A stretch of DNA of 64,000 nt from positions 18,602 to 82,601 of the forward strand of contig JABDKG010000071.1 of NCBI GenBank assembly GCA_013002305.1. Direction: 5' to 3'. The position numbers and the translations under genes are program-made. How positions within the stretch are numbered: the stretch's first letter is position 1; every line of letters starts with the position of its first letter. Under the pieces are notes generated by a model. It was not told where the DNA came from and ran no database searches. It saw only the letters and a program-made list of their open reading frames with translations. This DNA is from Hellea sp. Lineage in GTDB: Bacteria; Pseudomonadota; Alphaproteobacteria; Caulobacterales; Maricaulaceae. Shown here in pieces: positions 1 to 8,762 of this stretch.

Positions 1-625
1 CGTCCCAGGACGTGTCCGACCAATCAACTTCGTGACTGTCGCATAATGTATCGAAAATCTTGTCGGCACTGGGCTCAAGCGGGCCGGAGGTCGGTTTGTC
101 CGCCCAGGATGAAATATCCGATTTTTCCTCGCTAGGCATGTCCCAGCCATTTCCCCCGGATTCTGGAAAATCTGTTGGCGGTGAAGTGCCCAGGCCTTCG
201 TCCGGATCAGGATCGCCGCTGAAATCCGGCCCGTCCCAATTACTAAAATTTGCGCTCTCTTCGAGCGGGGCCTTATTTTGTTGTTCGGTTTCGTGATGAT
301 AAAGTGCGTCGCCGGTAAACTTGGCCTCAATATTAAATGACCCGACGCGAATAATATCGCCGGGCTCAAGACGGTGGGGCGAATTTAAGGGCTCTCGCCC
401 GTTGCCAATATATGTTCCGTTCGCGCTTGTGTCTTCTAAAATGTATGCGCCGCCAGAAAATACTATTTTACAATGTTCCCTTGAGAGCACCCGTTCTTCA
501 TCGGGTAGCGGCCAGTCGCACATTTGAGACCGTCCGATAATGGCCCCGCGGTTGTGCAGGACAAGCTCAGTCGGAGACCCATTATTCAATCGATCTACAT
601 TTTGTATCTTGAGGGTTAGTGTCAT
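1..625 (-). CDS. tagH: FHA-domain protein of the T6SS cluster (partial, C-terminus outside window)
   Basis: This leftward gene starts at ATG 625-623 and stays open to the left edge, so only the first 208 residues are visible. Residues about 1-105 form a forkhead-associated phosphothreonine-binding domain. The usual motifs are present: GRS near residue 31, SREH near 48, and a later SANGTYIGN stretch. After it comes an acidic, Pro/Ser-rich linker. In T6SS clusters FHA proteins (TagH/Fha1) take part in Thr-phosphorylation control of assembly, and the position beside vgrG supports that role. The start codon overlaps the stop of the upstream gene (ATGA, 622-625), so the two are probably translationally coupled. 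The C-terminal type (the TagH-specific domain) cannot be seen. Confidence 0.85.
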   Translation of the reverse strand, partial: MTLTLKIQNVDRLNNGSPTELVLHNRGAIIGRSQMCDWPLPDEERVLSREHCKIVFSGGAYILEDTSANGTYIGNGREPLNSPHRLEPGDIIRVGSFNIEAKFTGDALYHHETEQQNKAPLEESANFSNWDGPDFSGDPDPDEGLGTSPPTDFPESGGNGWDMPSEEKSDISSWADKPTSGPLEPSADKIFDTLCDSHEVDWSDTSWD

Positions 626-1197
626 ATATTTGCGACCGCTTTTCGTCCTTTCATCGCAACTTCATGAGCTAAATCAAGAGCATTCTGCATGATTTCCATA
701 TTCGGACGTCCGCCATATATAACGGCAGACTGCAGCGCCGTTACGGCTAAGTGCACGGACACTGATGGGTCGGCGGGAACGGCCTCTAAATCGGGCGGTG
801 CAATCGAGCCGCCTGAAAAGAAAATCGCCATCGCAAATAAAGTTTCCGGCCAGTCTGAATCGGCATTGTCCGCCAGCTCATAGAGCGCGCGTCGATTTTC
901 ATCGTCGGGGTCATCTATCCATCTTTGAGCAGTGTCTCGGAGCAGGGAACGCTGCCTGAAATCTGGATCGGATTTTTCAGGCGCTGGCAGGACCTTGGAG
1001 AGCCAGACCAACATATCAAACCTAGGCAGCGCAAATGCCACAGTGAGCGCCGCCTCAACATTATGTCCATCACGCCGCAGGTTTTCAAACATCGTTTGAG
1101 GCGGCGTCTCACCCTCGGGGAAGAATTTTTTGTCCAAACCAGCCTGTTCTGCAATCTGGCGAGCATCATTCCACAATATAATGGTCCAATCGGTCAT
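622..1197 (-). CDS. Small conserved T6SS-associated protein, function unknown
   Basis: A 191-aa, probably cytoplasmic and mostly alpha-helical protein with no signal peptide or membrane segment. I chose ATG 1197 because GGAAA sits just upstream; a TTG at 1209 is also in frame. It lies 25 bases after vgrG and overlaps the FHA gene by four bases, so it belongs to the vgrG-FHA operon. Features are a helical centre with WLSKVLP, a Trp-rich DWPETLFAMAIFF stretch, and a C-terminal segment NALDLAHEVAMKGRKAV. It resembles small proteins found next to FHA/VgrG genes in alphaproteobacterial and other T6SS loci, perhaps the family named DUF6931, but that name is from memory and unsure. A helper for spike loading or for the FHA pathway is only inference. 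Confidence 0.75.
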   Translation of the reverse strand: MTDWTIILWNDARQIAEQAGLDKKFFPEGETPPQTMFENLRRDGHNVEAALTVAFALPRFDMLVWLSKVLPAPEKSDPDFRQRSLLRDTAQRWIDDPDDENRRALYELADNADSDWPETLFAMAIFFSGGSIAPPDLEAVPADPSVSVHLAVTALQSAVIYGGRPNMEIMQNALDLAHEVAMKGRKAVANI

Positions 1198-1222
1198 GGC
1201 TTTTTCCAATAAGTATGTTTGT

Positions 1223-3211
1223 CTAATTAATTTTTATCAACGCGCCTTGTTGAGTCATAATTCCGCCAGCTTTTATAGTCGCCATGCCTTTTGCCTCTAT
1301 CTTGATCATTGTAGAAGAAAGAGTAGCCGAAGACGGTGTAAGCTTCAGTTTTGTTTGACCAACAATAAGTTCAATCGATTGCGCGGCTTCGATTGTCATT
1401 TTACCGCTATTGGCTTTAACATCTAAATTGCCTTGTTTTATTGTTAGTTTATCACTGCCTTTGTCGATGGATGTCGTCCGGTCTCCTTCTTCAATTACAT
1501 TGTCTTCATTTTTGGTGAGTGTGTATGTCTTATTGCCCTTGATCTCTATCTTTTCGTCATTTCCGACATATCTTTGGCGGTCAAAACCTGTCCTGACGAG
1601 CTCATTATGGCCAACCTTACGGCTATAATCAAAGCAGACCCGCACATTCATGTCCCGTTCGGCATGTAGAAAAACTTCTTCTTTTCCGCCTTTATCCTCA
1701 AACCTTAACTCGTTGGCTTGGGGTTTTCCGGTATCCAATTCTTCAGTGTCGGGGTAATTTGTTTGCTCACCGTATGTCAGCGTCCGCCATACAGCTCGCG
1801 TCTTGTTGGCCGGTAACTCATATGTCGGCATATGGTCTTTATTGAAGACGCGGCCCGTAATAACCGGTCTGTCCGGGTCGCCGTTTAAAAAGTCGACCAA
1901 GACCTCATGGCCAACGCGCGGCAAGACGATATTTCCAAGACCGCCTGTTTGCGAGACTCTTATCCAACAGGTTGATTTTTCGCCTTTTGTTTTAGCCCGG
2001 TCCCAATGAAAGCGAACCTTAATACGGCCATATTTATCCGTGTAAATCGTTTCGCCTTCCGGGCCTGTTACAATTGCCGATTCCAGGCCAATGACCCGGG
2101 GTTTTTCAGTTATTTGCTGAGCGCGATATTGCACACCAACAGGGATTGCGATGAAGTGGACATTGTCTTTGTCCCGCGCCCCGGTCCCGGAACGATAGCT
2201 TTGGGATTGCATAACGTGGACTGTCGAAATGATGAAATATTCGACGTTAAAACGGATATTCGGGTGATTGTTGACTTTAATTTTTGTCCCGACACATAGG
2301 CCTTTTGCGGTTGCTTCTGCGGCATAAGAAATGCGATGGGTCCTGAGCACTTCCAAATTTACATCGCTAAGCCTTTTGGCGCGTGCATCGTCTATGAATA
2401 GGCCGGGGTAGGCATAATATTCATGTTCGTCCTTGGGGTGTGTCTTCTTCTCATTTGCCACACCATCGACCGGTTTTTTTGGCTTTTCAAAATTGAAATC
2501 CCGGAGTGAGACTTTTTTATGGCCTGTTGAAGAGACTTTCTCAGTCCATTTCTTGATATAGTGTTTTTCACCCCAATCAGAGGAAACTCGATAGGACCTA
2601 CTCGCCTCGGCAGTCGGGTTAAAGGCGAGTGTATCTTCTTTGGATTTCTTGTGATGACTGTTCTTGTCGCAAATCACCAAGACATGTTTGTCTTCTGTAT
2701 GTTCAAAGAAATAATAGAGACCCTCTTGCTCCATCAATCTTGAGATAAAATTGAAATCGCTTTCACCATATTGAACGCAATATTCAAAATTTTCATAGGA
2801 TTCAGAAGTTCGGTAATCGACGTCAGAAATACCAGCTTCGGCCATAACTTCTTTGATAACGTCGAGGACATTTTTCTCTTGAAAAATTGCGAACCCAATT
2901 CGGCTATCGAGAAAATAAAGGAAAGACCGCAAGGTGAGATTATAGACAAATCCATCGGCGCTCTCTCGCAGATATACACCCTCTGTCAATATGCCGTTGA
3001 AATACCTGACTTCTTTATCATCCTCAAACAGCGACAAGCCGACGGGTTTCCCCAAATGCGGGGCAATATCCAACTCTCCCAGAGGAGAAGTAATTTGCAG
3101 TTCGACTTCGAAAGGATGGGATATAGACTCACGTGCACTCATTGATACGAAATCAACTTCGTCGTCCCCTAAATCGATATTTAGCCGTGTTTCTCGATGA
3201 TTTGCGCCCAT
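1223..3211 (-). CDS. vgrG: Type VI secretion spike protein VgrG (TssI)
   Basis: At 662 aa this is a standard-length VgrG. The N-terminal two thirds is the gp27-like hub, with the typical EF.YCVQYGESDFNFISRLMEQEG segment near residue 145. The gp5-like OB fold follows around residues 420-470, with PRVGHEV and FLNGDPDRPVITG. The C-terminus is a repetitive beta-helix needle (KGNKTYTLTKNEDNVIEEGD onward) that ends at residue 662 without an extra effector domain. It forms the trimeric tip of the Hcp tube and carries effectors by contact. The start is supported by TAGGAG about 8 bases upstream. The gene is divergent from the main tss operon across a 170-base promoter region and leads the operon that continues into the FHA gene. 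Confidence 0.97.
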   Translation of the reverse strand: MGANHRETRLNIDLGDDEVDFVSMSARESISHPFEVELQITSPLGELDIAPHLGKPVGLSLFEDDKEVRYFNGILTEGVYLRESADGFVYNLTLRSFLYFLDSRIGFAIFQEKNVLDVIKEVMAEAGISDVDYRTSESYENFEYCVQYGESDFNFISRLMEQEGLYYFFEHTEDKHVLVICDKNSHHKKSKEDTLAFNPTAEASRSYRVSSDWGEKHYIKKWTEKVSSTGHKKVSLRDFNFEKPKKPVDGVANEKKTHPKDEHEYYAYPGLFIDDARAKRLSDVNLEVLRTHRISYAAEATAKGLCVGTKIKVNNHPNIRFNVEYFIISTVHVMQSQSYRSGTGARDKDNVHFIAIPVGVQYRAQQITEKPRVIGLESAIVTGPEGETIYTDKYGRIKVRFHWDRAKTKGEKSTCWIRVSQTGGLGNIVLPRVGHEVLVDFLNGDPDRPVITGRVFNKDHMPTYELPANKTRAVWRTLTYGEQTNYPDTEELDTGKPQANELRFEDKGGKEEVFLHAERDMNVRVCFDYSRKVGHNELVRTGFDRQRYVGNDEKIEIKGNKTYTLTKNEDNVIEEGDRTTSIDKGSDKLTIKQGNLDVKANSGKMTIEAAQSIELIVGQTKLKLTPSSATLSSTMIKIEAKGMATIKAGGIMTQQGALIKIN

Positions 3212-3381
3212 TAGCTTCGCTCCTACCCATCATTATATAGCATTTTACACGCCCTGGGTGCACTATATTTTTTGATTTAATTTATAAGACAACGTTTCCG
3301 TTTAAACCTAAGAATAATCCACTTGTGGAAACGTAAACAAAATGTTAACATGAAAAACGCTTTTTTGCAGTGGGGTTTGTT
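3212..3381. promoter_or_regulatory. Divergent T6SS promoter region with an 8-bp inverted repeat
   Basis: A+T-rich region between the leftward vgrG operon and the rightward tss operon. It contains a perfect inverted repeat, ACGTTTCC at 3292-3299 and GGAAACGT at 3327-3334, centres 35 bp apart. That arrangement could serve a dimeric regulator acting on both operons. I could not assign -35/-10 boxes with confidence. The inverted repeat is seen; its function is inference. Confidence 0.45.
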
Positions 3382-4203
3382 ATGAAAATTTCGAAATTAC
3401 TGTCGGTTGTGTTAATCATGGCGCCGTCTTTGGCGTTCGCTCAAAACGCAGATGTAGATCAGGATCGTGTCGATCAGATGAAATGTGAACTAGTCGGCAA
3501 TTGTGGTGCTGAAGACGTTACAATTTCCAGTCCAGGAACGTCTGGTAGCGCAAACGATTTGGCGCGGAATGTTCAGGGGGCGGCCACTCAAAATTCTGCA
3601 GCCGGCACCTCTCCATCTACCGCGGAGGAACAGGACCTTCGCTGCATCACAACCGGTATATGCGGCGCTGACGCTCAAGCTTATGATAACAGAGAGCAGG
3701 GCGCGATTGATGTTGAAACGCGCGGTGGTATGAATCTCGGCGCTATGCAAAATGCTGGAATTATTAATTCAGGTACAGCGTCAACAGCTGCGTCTACTGC
3801 TTCGGCAAGTCCGGTAACCACTTACACAATCGTGGAGACCCCGCCTCCAGTTCAGCCGGCGGGCAAAGTACAATTGATGGTCAATTTCGAATTAGGTTCT
3901 GACCAGTTAACCTTCGACTCTGTCAACGAGATCAATAATTTTGCGGCCACCATTGCGCAACTTGATAGCGAAGGATCTGTGAAAGATTATTTAATCGGCG
4001 GTCATACGGATAGTTCTGGTGGTTGGGCAATTAACATGCCTTTGTCTGAACGGCGGGCGAATGCAGTTCGCGAAGCGCTAATTGGTCAGGGTGTTGATGG
4101 ATCTCGGTTGGTCGCGGTTGGTTATGCGAGCGACAGCCCGGTAGACGGGTTTGATAAGTCAAACCCGCTTAATCGTCGGGTTGAAGCGGTGGTGCTGAAC
4201 TAA
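3382..4203 (+). CDS. Secreted OmpA-family peptidoglycan-binding protein of the T6SS operon
   Basis: First gene of the rightward tss operon, 273 aa from ATG 3382; an in-frame GTG at 3370 is less likely because the signal peptide begins at the ATG. Residues 1-20 are a signal peptide ending AFA before Gln21. Residues about 168-273 are an OmpA-like domain with GGHTDSSG and LNRRVE, which in this family binds peptidoglycan. The middle is Ala/Ser/Thr-rich and low in complexity. Two short motifs repeat: C35-x5-C41-G-A and C88-x5-C94-G-A, probably disulfide loops. T6SS clusters often carry such a domain, as TagL or fused to TssL, to anchor the trans-envelope complex. Here it is a soluble or exported version, so equivalence to TagL/TagN is inference. 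Confidence 0.88.
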   Translation: MKISKLLSVVLIMAPSLAFAQNADVDQDRVDQMKCELVGNCGAEDVTISSPGTSGSANDLARNVQGAATQNSAAGTSPSTAEEQDLRCITTGICGADAQAYDNREQGAIDVETRGGMNLGAMQNAGIINSGTASTAASTASASPVTTYTIVETPPPVQPAGKVQLMVNFELGSDQLTFDSVNEINNFAATIAQLDSEGSVKDYLIGGHTDSSGGWAINMPLSERRANAVREALIGQGVDGSRLVAVGYASDSPVDGFDKSNPLNRRVEAVVLN

Positions 4204-4228
4204 TCAATTCGAAATTGGAGGGCGCAGA

Positions 4229-5245
4229 TTGAAGACATTGCAGGAATTGCTTGGCCCCTTAGAGGGGGAGGATGGGCCAACAGGTCCGGATCTGGATGAA
4301 ACAAAAGAGTTTGATGCTCTACGTTCGGCATTCACTGGCAATTTCCCCTATGACGCAAAAGTTCGAGAGCCCGAGGAGGGCGCTCCGCCGCCCAAGCCTG
4401 CCGACTGGGATGAAATATTACAAAGTATTGAAGACTTGTCTGAGAAGACAAAGGATATGTATTTGGCAGCCTGCTATGCTAGGTGCGGAATCGTGATCGG
4501 CGATCTTGAAGTTGTCGAGCGCGGCACCCAGTTTCTCGCCGGATTGGTAAGCGATAATTGGGATGAGGTTCATCCGACCATTGACGCGCTTGGATATCAG
4601 GGGCGCGCGGGGATTTGCGAAGGTATTGTCGCATATAATGCTTTTGCATTACCGTTTTTGGAAATGCCGATTTTGCGCACAAAAAACCTTTCCGTCACAG
4701 CGGATCAATTGCGTGACGCGCTCGAACATGAATCGGCTTCGCAGCACTATCCTATGGTCATGGATGTCGTCGACCAGCTCGGTGCTGACAAAGTTGAATC
4801 CGTTGTTAGCACGCTTTCGTCTATCCAGGCGGCGCTATCACAAATTCAGGACGCTATGAAAGAGCATGGAGGTTCAGACTGCCCGGATTTTAGTACGCCG
4901 AAGGATACTATCGGCATTGTGAAAAAGTCACTTATCTCTCTGGCCGGCATTGGCGTCGCCGAGGAAGAGGACGAAGAAGCTGCCGCCGAAGGCGGCGCAG
5001 GGGCGGCAGCCGGCGGCCCATCTTTCTCAGGGAAAATTCGCTCGCGTGACGACGTCGTCCGGGCGTTATCGGAGGTCGAGAATTATTATAATCAGGCCGA
5101 GCCCGGTCATCCTGTCAGAGTCGCGCTAGCGAGAATGCGGGCCTGGGTTCACAAAGATTTTATGCAAATTATTGCGGATATTGCACCGCGAAGCCTTGAT
5201 GAAGCACGGCTCGTATTGTTGGAAACCGAAGAGGATCGCGATTAG
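4229..5245 (+). CDS. tssA: T6SS baseplate/sheath cap protein TssA
   Basis: 338-aa protein with an ImpA N-terminal domain (residues about 1-130; the NWDEVHPTIDALG segment is typical) and a C-terminal region containing IRSRDDVVRALSEVENYY and HPVRVALARM, as in short TssA proteins. An Ala/Gly-rich acidic linker lies around residues 248-268. The start is TTG at 4229: GGAGGG is placed 6-9 bases upstream and no in-frame ATG exists before residue about 77, which would remove the conserved domain. TssA coordinates baseplate assembly and sheath polymerisation in the cytoplasm. It lies between the OmpA-like gene and tssB in the same operon. Confidence 0.94.
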   Translation: MKTLQELLGPLEGEDGPTGPDLDETKEFDALRSAFTGNFPYDAKVREPEEGAPPPKPADWDEILQSIEDLSEKTKDMYLAACYARCGIVIGDLEVVERGTQFLAGLVSDNWDEVHPTIDALGYQGRAGICEGIVAYNAFALPFLEMPILRTKNLSVTADQLRDALEHESASQHYPMVMDVVDQLGADKVESVVSTLSSIQAALSQIQDAMKEHGGSDCPDFSTPKDTIGIVKKSLISLAGIGVAEEEDEEAAAEGGAGAAAGGPSFSGKIRSRDDVVRALSEVENYYNQAEPGHPVRVALARMRAWVHKDFMQIIADIAPRSLDEARLVLLETEEDRD

Positions 5246-5325
5246 CCTATGGTATTCATCTCACGGCATCACAATCAGTTTCGAGAGCATTCGAAAAAAC
5301 AAGCTAATTTATTAGGAGGAAAATA

Positions 5326-5862
5326 ATGGCTGACTCAGGACAGAAATTTATTGGGCGTAATCGGACGCCCAGAGTGCACATAACTTATGACGTGGAGACT
5401 TATGGCGCTCAAAAAAAGGTCGAACTCCCATTTGTCATGGGCGTCATGTCGGACCTATCCGGTAAAAGCGAAGTTCAGAAAAAAGAACTTAAAGACCGGG
5501 ATTTTCTGGAGTTTGATATTGATAATTTCGACAAGCGTATGGGCGCGATTGCACCGCGGGCATCTTTTCTGGTCGATAATGAAATTGAAGGCGAAGGCAA
5601 GATCGGGGTCGATTTAACATTCAAGAAAATGGACGACTTTGAGCCTGGTAAAGTCGCTAAAGCCGTCCCAGCTCTCGCAAAATTGCTGGAAGCTCGCGAG
5701 CAGCTCAATGACCTTCTAGTGATGATGGATGGCAAGCAAAACGCAACGGAATTGCTGGACAAAGTCTTGAAGGATCCGGATTTGATGAAGGCTTTAAGCG
5801 CCGCGAAATCTGACAATGAGGCGAAATCCGAAGACGGCGATTCAGACGCCAAATCGGAATAA
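5326..5862 (+). CDS. tssB: T6SS contractile sheath small subunit TssB (VipA)
   Basis: 178-aa cytoplasmic protein with the TssB core: NRTPRVHITYDVETYG near the N-terminus, LPFVMGVMSDLSG, and DRDFLEFDIDNFDKRM. It interlocks with TssC to form the contractile sheath. The C-terminal 25 residues are acidic and Lys/Asp-rich. A very strong AGGAGG (5314-5319) precedes the ATG by six bases, fitting high expression. An 80-base gap separates it from tssA, and tssC follows after 51 bases. In clusters with TagJ (present here) the TssB N-terminal helix is known to interact with it. Confidence 0.97.
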   Translation: MADSGQKFIGRNRTPRVHITYDVETYGAQKKVELPFVMGVMSDLSGKSEVQKKELKDRDFLEFDIDNFDKRMGAIAPRASFLVDNEIEGEGKIGVDLTFKKMDDFEPGKVAKAVPALAKLLEAREQLNDLLVMMDGKQNATELLDKVLKDPDLMKALSAAKSDNEAKSEDGDSDAKSE

Positions 5863-5913
5863 ACCTTTAGGGAACCAAAGACACCCGGAGGGGTGAATAG
5901 ATAGGAGAATGCA

Positions 5914-7392
5914 ATGGCTAAAGCTGCTCAGAAAGAGAAGGCACAAGTAGAAGGAATTGAGTTTGACGAGTTTACCTCGTTAATCCAGCGAGATTTCAAG
6001 CCCAAGGACGATCAAAAACGAGACAAGATTCAGGCCGCTGTCCAGACGCTCGCACAGCAAGCGTTGGGAGATGCCACAAAAATTAGTGACGATGTGTTTT
6101 CGACAGTCGATGCGATGGTTCACGAAATTGACCAGAAGCTGTCTCAACAACTTAACGCAATCATGCACAATCCAGAATTTCAGGAACTTGAATCCGCTTG
6201 GCGGGGACTGGATTATCTTGTTTCCGGGAGCGAAACAGGAACTGACCTGCAAATTCGCGTGCTCAATATAAGCCAGTCCGAATTATCCAAGATGTTTAAG
6301 CAATATCGCGGTGCAGCTTGGGACCAAAGCCCGCTTTTCAAGAAAGTCTATGAGAGTGAATTTGGACAACTCGGTGGCACGCCATATGGTGCATTTGTCT
6401 GTGACTATGCATTTGACCACTCGTCTGCCGACCTGAATGTCATGTCAGGCCTCGCCAAAATTGGAGCCGCCTCACACGCGCCGGTCATCGCGGCGGCGAA
6501 TTCCAACCTTTTGGACATGGAAGATTGGCGTGAAGTCAATGATCCACGCGATTTGAGCGGAAGATTTTCAACCTCTGACCATGTTGCATGGAACGCATTT
6601 AGAGAGTCTGACGATAGTAAATATTTGGCTCTAACAATGCCGCGCGTTTTAGGACGCGATATTTTTGACGCTAAAAACAACCCGATCGAGGAATTTGAGT
6701 ATAACGAAGTTACAGACGGAGAACATGACAAGCATCTGTGGATCAATTCCTCCTATGCTCTGGGTGTTCGCATCAATTCCGCATTCCGTGAATATGGATG
6801 GTGCACAATGATCCGCGGCGTTGAAAGCGGCGGAACTGTTGAAGGTTTGCCGGTCGCGACCTTCCCAACTGATGACGGCGGCGTTGACTTGAAATGCCCA
6901 ACCGAAATTGCAATTCCCGACCGACGTGAAGCAGAATTGTCGTCACTTGGAATTATGCCGCTCATCCATCGTAAAAATACCAGCAGCGCGACCTTTATCG
7001 GCGCGCAAACGGTCCACAAGCCGGCTGTTTACGATAGTCCAGACGCAACAGCTAACGCCAAACTTGCAAGCCGGTTGCCTTACATTTTTGCCAGTGCCCG
7101 CTTTGCGCACTATCTCAAATGTATGGTGCGGGATTGGGTTGGCAGTAGCCGCGAAGCTCCTCAGCTTGAATCCGATTTGTCTGATTGGGTTCATCAATAT
7201 GTCACTGCAGATCCGGATTCAGCCTCCGAGGAAACCAAAGCACGACTACCGCTCAAGCGGGCTGAGGTCAAAGTCACGCCAGACCCCGAAAATCCCGGAT
7301 ATTATAAAAGCCGGTTTTTATTCGTGCCGCATCATCAACTCGAGGGCATTGATGTTAGCGTAAGTATGGTTTCCCGATTGCCCAAAAACTAA
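5914..7392 (+). CDS. tssC: T6SS contractile sheath large subunit TssC (VipB)
   Basis: 492-aa sheath subunit of usual length. Recognisable segments are the PEFQELESAWRGLDYLV block at residues 89-105, then FKQYRGAAWDQSPLFKK, GTPYGAFVCDYAF and a C-terminal LVPHH-type end (FLFVPHHQLEGIDVSVSMVSRLPK). With TssB it forms the sheath around the Hcp tube and is disassembled by ClpV after firing. The start follows AGGAG (5901-5905). The intergenic segment before it carries a small CACCC/GGGTG hairpin of unclear meaning. Confidence 0.98.
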   Translation: MAKAAQKEKAQVEGIEFDEFTSLIQRDFKPKDDQKRDKIQAAVQTLAQQALGDATKISDDVFSTVDAMVHEIDQKLSQQLNAIMHNPEFQELESAWRGLDYLVSGSETGTDLQIRVLNISQSELSKMFKQYRGAAWDQSPLFKKVYESEFGQLGGTPYGAFVCDYAFDHSSADLNVMSGLAKIGAASHAPVIAAANSNLLDMEDWREVNDPRDLSGRFSTSDHVAWNAFRESDDSKYLALTMPRVLGRDIFDAKNNPIEEFEYNEVTDGEHDKHLWINSSYALGVRINSAFREYGWCTMIRGVESGGTVEGLPVATFPTDDGGVDLKCPTEIAIPDRREAELSSLGIMPLIHRKNTSSATFIGAQTVHKPAVYDSPDATANAKLASRLPYIFASARFAHYLKCMVRDWVGSSREAPQLESDLSDWVHQYVTADPDSASEETKARLPLKRAEVKVTPDPENPGYYKSRFLFVPHHQLEGIDVSVSMVSRLPKN

Positions 7393-7432
7393 TGCCAATC
7401 CCGGCAGATTTAATCTCTAAAAGGAGTAAAAC

Positions 7433-7915
7433 ATGACAGTCTCAACATTTTTGAAAATCGAAGGAATCGAAGGTGAATCCACCGACGAAAAACACGAAAA
7501 TGAAATCAAATTATCTTCGTGCAGCTTTGCGGCCCACAATTCGTCGGCATATAATAACGCCTCGAAGACGGTGTCAAAAGGCCAGGCCATGATGGCAGAT
7601 ATCGCATTTACGAAGGAAGTCGATAAAACTTCTGTTGCGTTATTCAAAGCTTGCGCGTCCGGCAGGGTGATTCCCAAATGTACGATTTCGTTTCAGTCCA
7701 ACGTTGGCGACGACAAGAAGATCGACTTTCTGGTTTATGAGCTCGAGAACGTAGTGATTAACAATTATAACTTTTCAGCTCATTCGACCGCAGATGAAAG
7801 CGGTAGCTTGACTTACGCTAAGATCCGCCAGGTTTACGACCAGCGTGATGAAAGGGGTACTTCCAAAGGTAAAGTTGAAGGCTATTTCGACGTTCTTCTG
7901 AACAAAGCCGGTTAA
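7433..7915 (+). CDS. hcp: T6SS tube protein Hcp (TssD)
   Basis: 160-aa Hcp1-family protein. It begins MTVSTFLKIEGIEGES, as Hcp proteins do, and has the hydrophobic/basic beta pattern of the family, for example the SYxNASKTVSKGQAMMADIAF-like region and KIRQVYDQRD near the C-terminus. Hexameric rings stack to form the inner tube and can also carry small effectors. AAAGGAG precedes the ATG. It sits between tssC and tagJ, matching the usual sheath-tube order, and is followed by a small hairpin that could allow excess hcp transcript. Confidence 0.96.
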   Translation: MTVSTFLKIEGIEGESTDEKHENEIKLSSCSFAAHNSSAYNNASKTVSKGQAMMADIAFTKEVDKTSVALFKACASGRVIPKCTISFQSNVGDDKKIDFLVYELENVVINNYNFSAHSTADESGSLTYAKIRQVYDQRDERGTSKGKVEGYFDVLLNKAG

Positions 7916-7930
7916 TTCTTGCCAATAAAT

Positions 7931-7946
7931 GCAGGTTAATCCCTGC
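7931..7946 (+). terminator. Possible attenuating hairpin after hcp
   Basis: GCAGG at 7931-7935 pairs with CCTGC at 7942-7946 across a six-base loop, and no T-run follows. It lies between hcp and tagJ. Such a stem could stabilise hcp mRNA or partly stop transcription so that Hcp is made in excess. The stem is short, so this is tentative. Confidence 0.3.
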
Positions 7947-7967
7947 TGATAATAGGGGGGCGCTGCA

Positions 7968-8762
7968 ATGTCCAATGCAGACGAACTGCTGAAAAGCGGT
8001 GACATAGCGGGTGCACGCAGCGCTCTAATGGACCAGGTACGATCGGATCCGAGTAATCAAACGGTTCGAATGTTCCTGTTCCAAATATTCGCCCTTCTGG
8101 GCGAATGGACCCGCGCGAAAGCGCAGCTTGAAACCATGGCAAAGCTGGATCCGGCCACCCGGATGCTGGCCGTTGCCTACTCCCAATGCATTGACGCAGA
8201 GATCACTCGCGGCGAAGTTTTTGCCGGAACAAACGAAGTGTCATTGTTGACCAATGTCAGTTGGGGAGCCGACCTGGCCACAGGAATAAGGCTTCGGCAA
8301 TCCGGGGCGAAGGGTTCAGATGAACTTTTATCCAAAGCATTTGACGCCGCACCGACCTCGGCTGGCACAACAGATGATGGAATGGCATTTGACTGGGTGG
8401 CCGACGCCGACCCGAGGTTCGGCCCGACTATAGAAGTGATCATTTCTGGGAAATATGGATTAATGCCCTATGATTCATTGGAGAGCCTTACCATAATCGA
8501 GCCCCGGGATCTTCGGGATACAATTTGGGTGCAAGCAGAATTCGTCTTGAAGCAAGGCGGAAAAATCGCCGGCTTCATTCCAGTACGCTATCCTGACAGT
8601 GAAAAACATGAAGACAGCGCGATCATTCGCGGCGTGGCGACTCATTGGGCGGAGAAAGACGGCCAAGAATATGGCCTCGGTCAAAGACTGATTATCTTTT
8701 CCAACGGAAATGAAGCGCCTCTATTACATGTGAAAAAGCTGAATTTCGAGGATGCTGAGTAA
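7968..8762 (+). CDS. tagJ: T6SS accessory protein TagJ (ImpE/SciE family)
   Basis: 264-aa cytoplasmic protein. The N-terminal half is TPR-like and helical (DELLKSGDIAGARSALMDQV, and NQTVRMFLFQIFALLGEW, the best-conserved family segment). The C-terminal half is the ImpE domain with DADPRFGPTIEVIISGKYGLMPY. TagJ binds the TssB N-terminal helix and helps couple sheath disassembly to ClpV in some T6SS subtypes. An RBS-like GGGGGG lies upstream of the ATG. Its stop overlaps the tssE start (TAATG), indicating coupled translation. Confidence 0.92.
   Translation: MSNADELLKSGDIAGARSALMDQVRSDPSNQTVRMFLFQIFALLGEWTRAKAQLETMAKLDPATRMLAVAYSQCIDAEITRGEVFAGTNEVSLLTNVSWGADLATGIRLRQSGAKGSDELLSKAFDAAPTSAGTTDDGMAFDWVADADPRFGPTIEVIISGKYGLMPYDSLESLTIIEPRDLRDTIWVQAEFVLKQGGKIAGFIPVRYPDSEKHEDSAIIRGVATHWAEKDGQEYGLGQRLIIFSNGNEAPLLHVKKLNFEDAE

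Noticed and set aside
5882..5896. CACCC/GGGTG hairpin between tssB and tssC
   Set aside because: Only five base pairs with no T-run; too weak to call a terminator.
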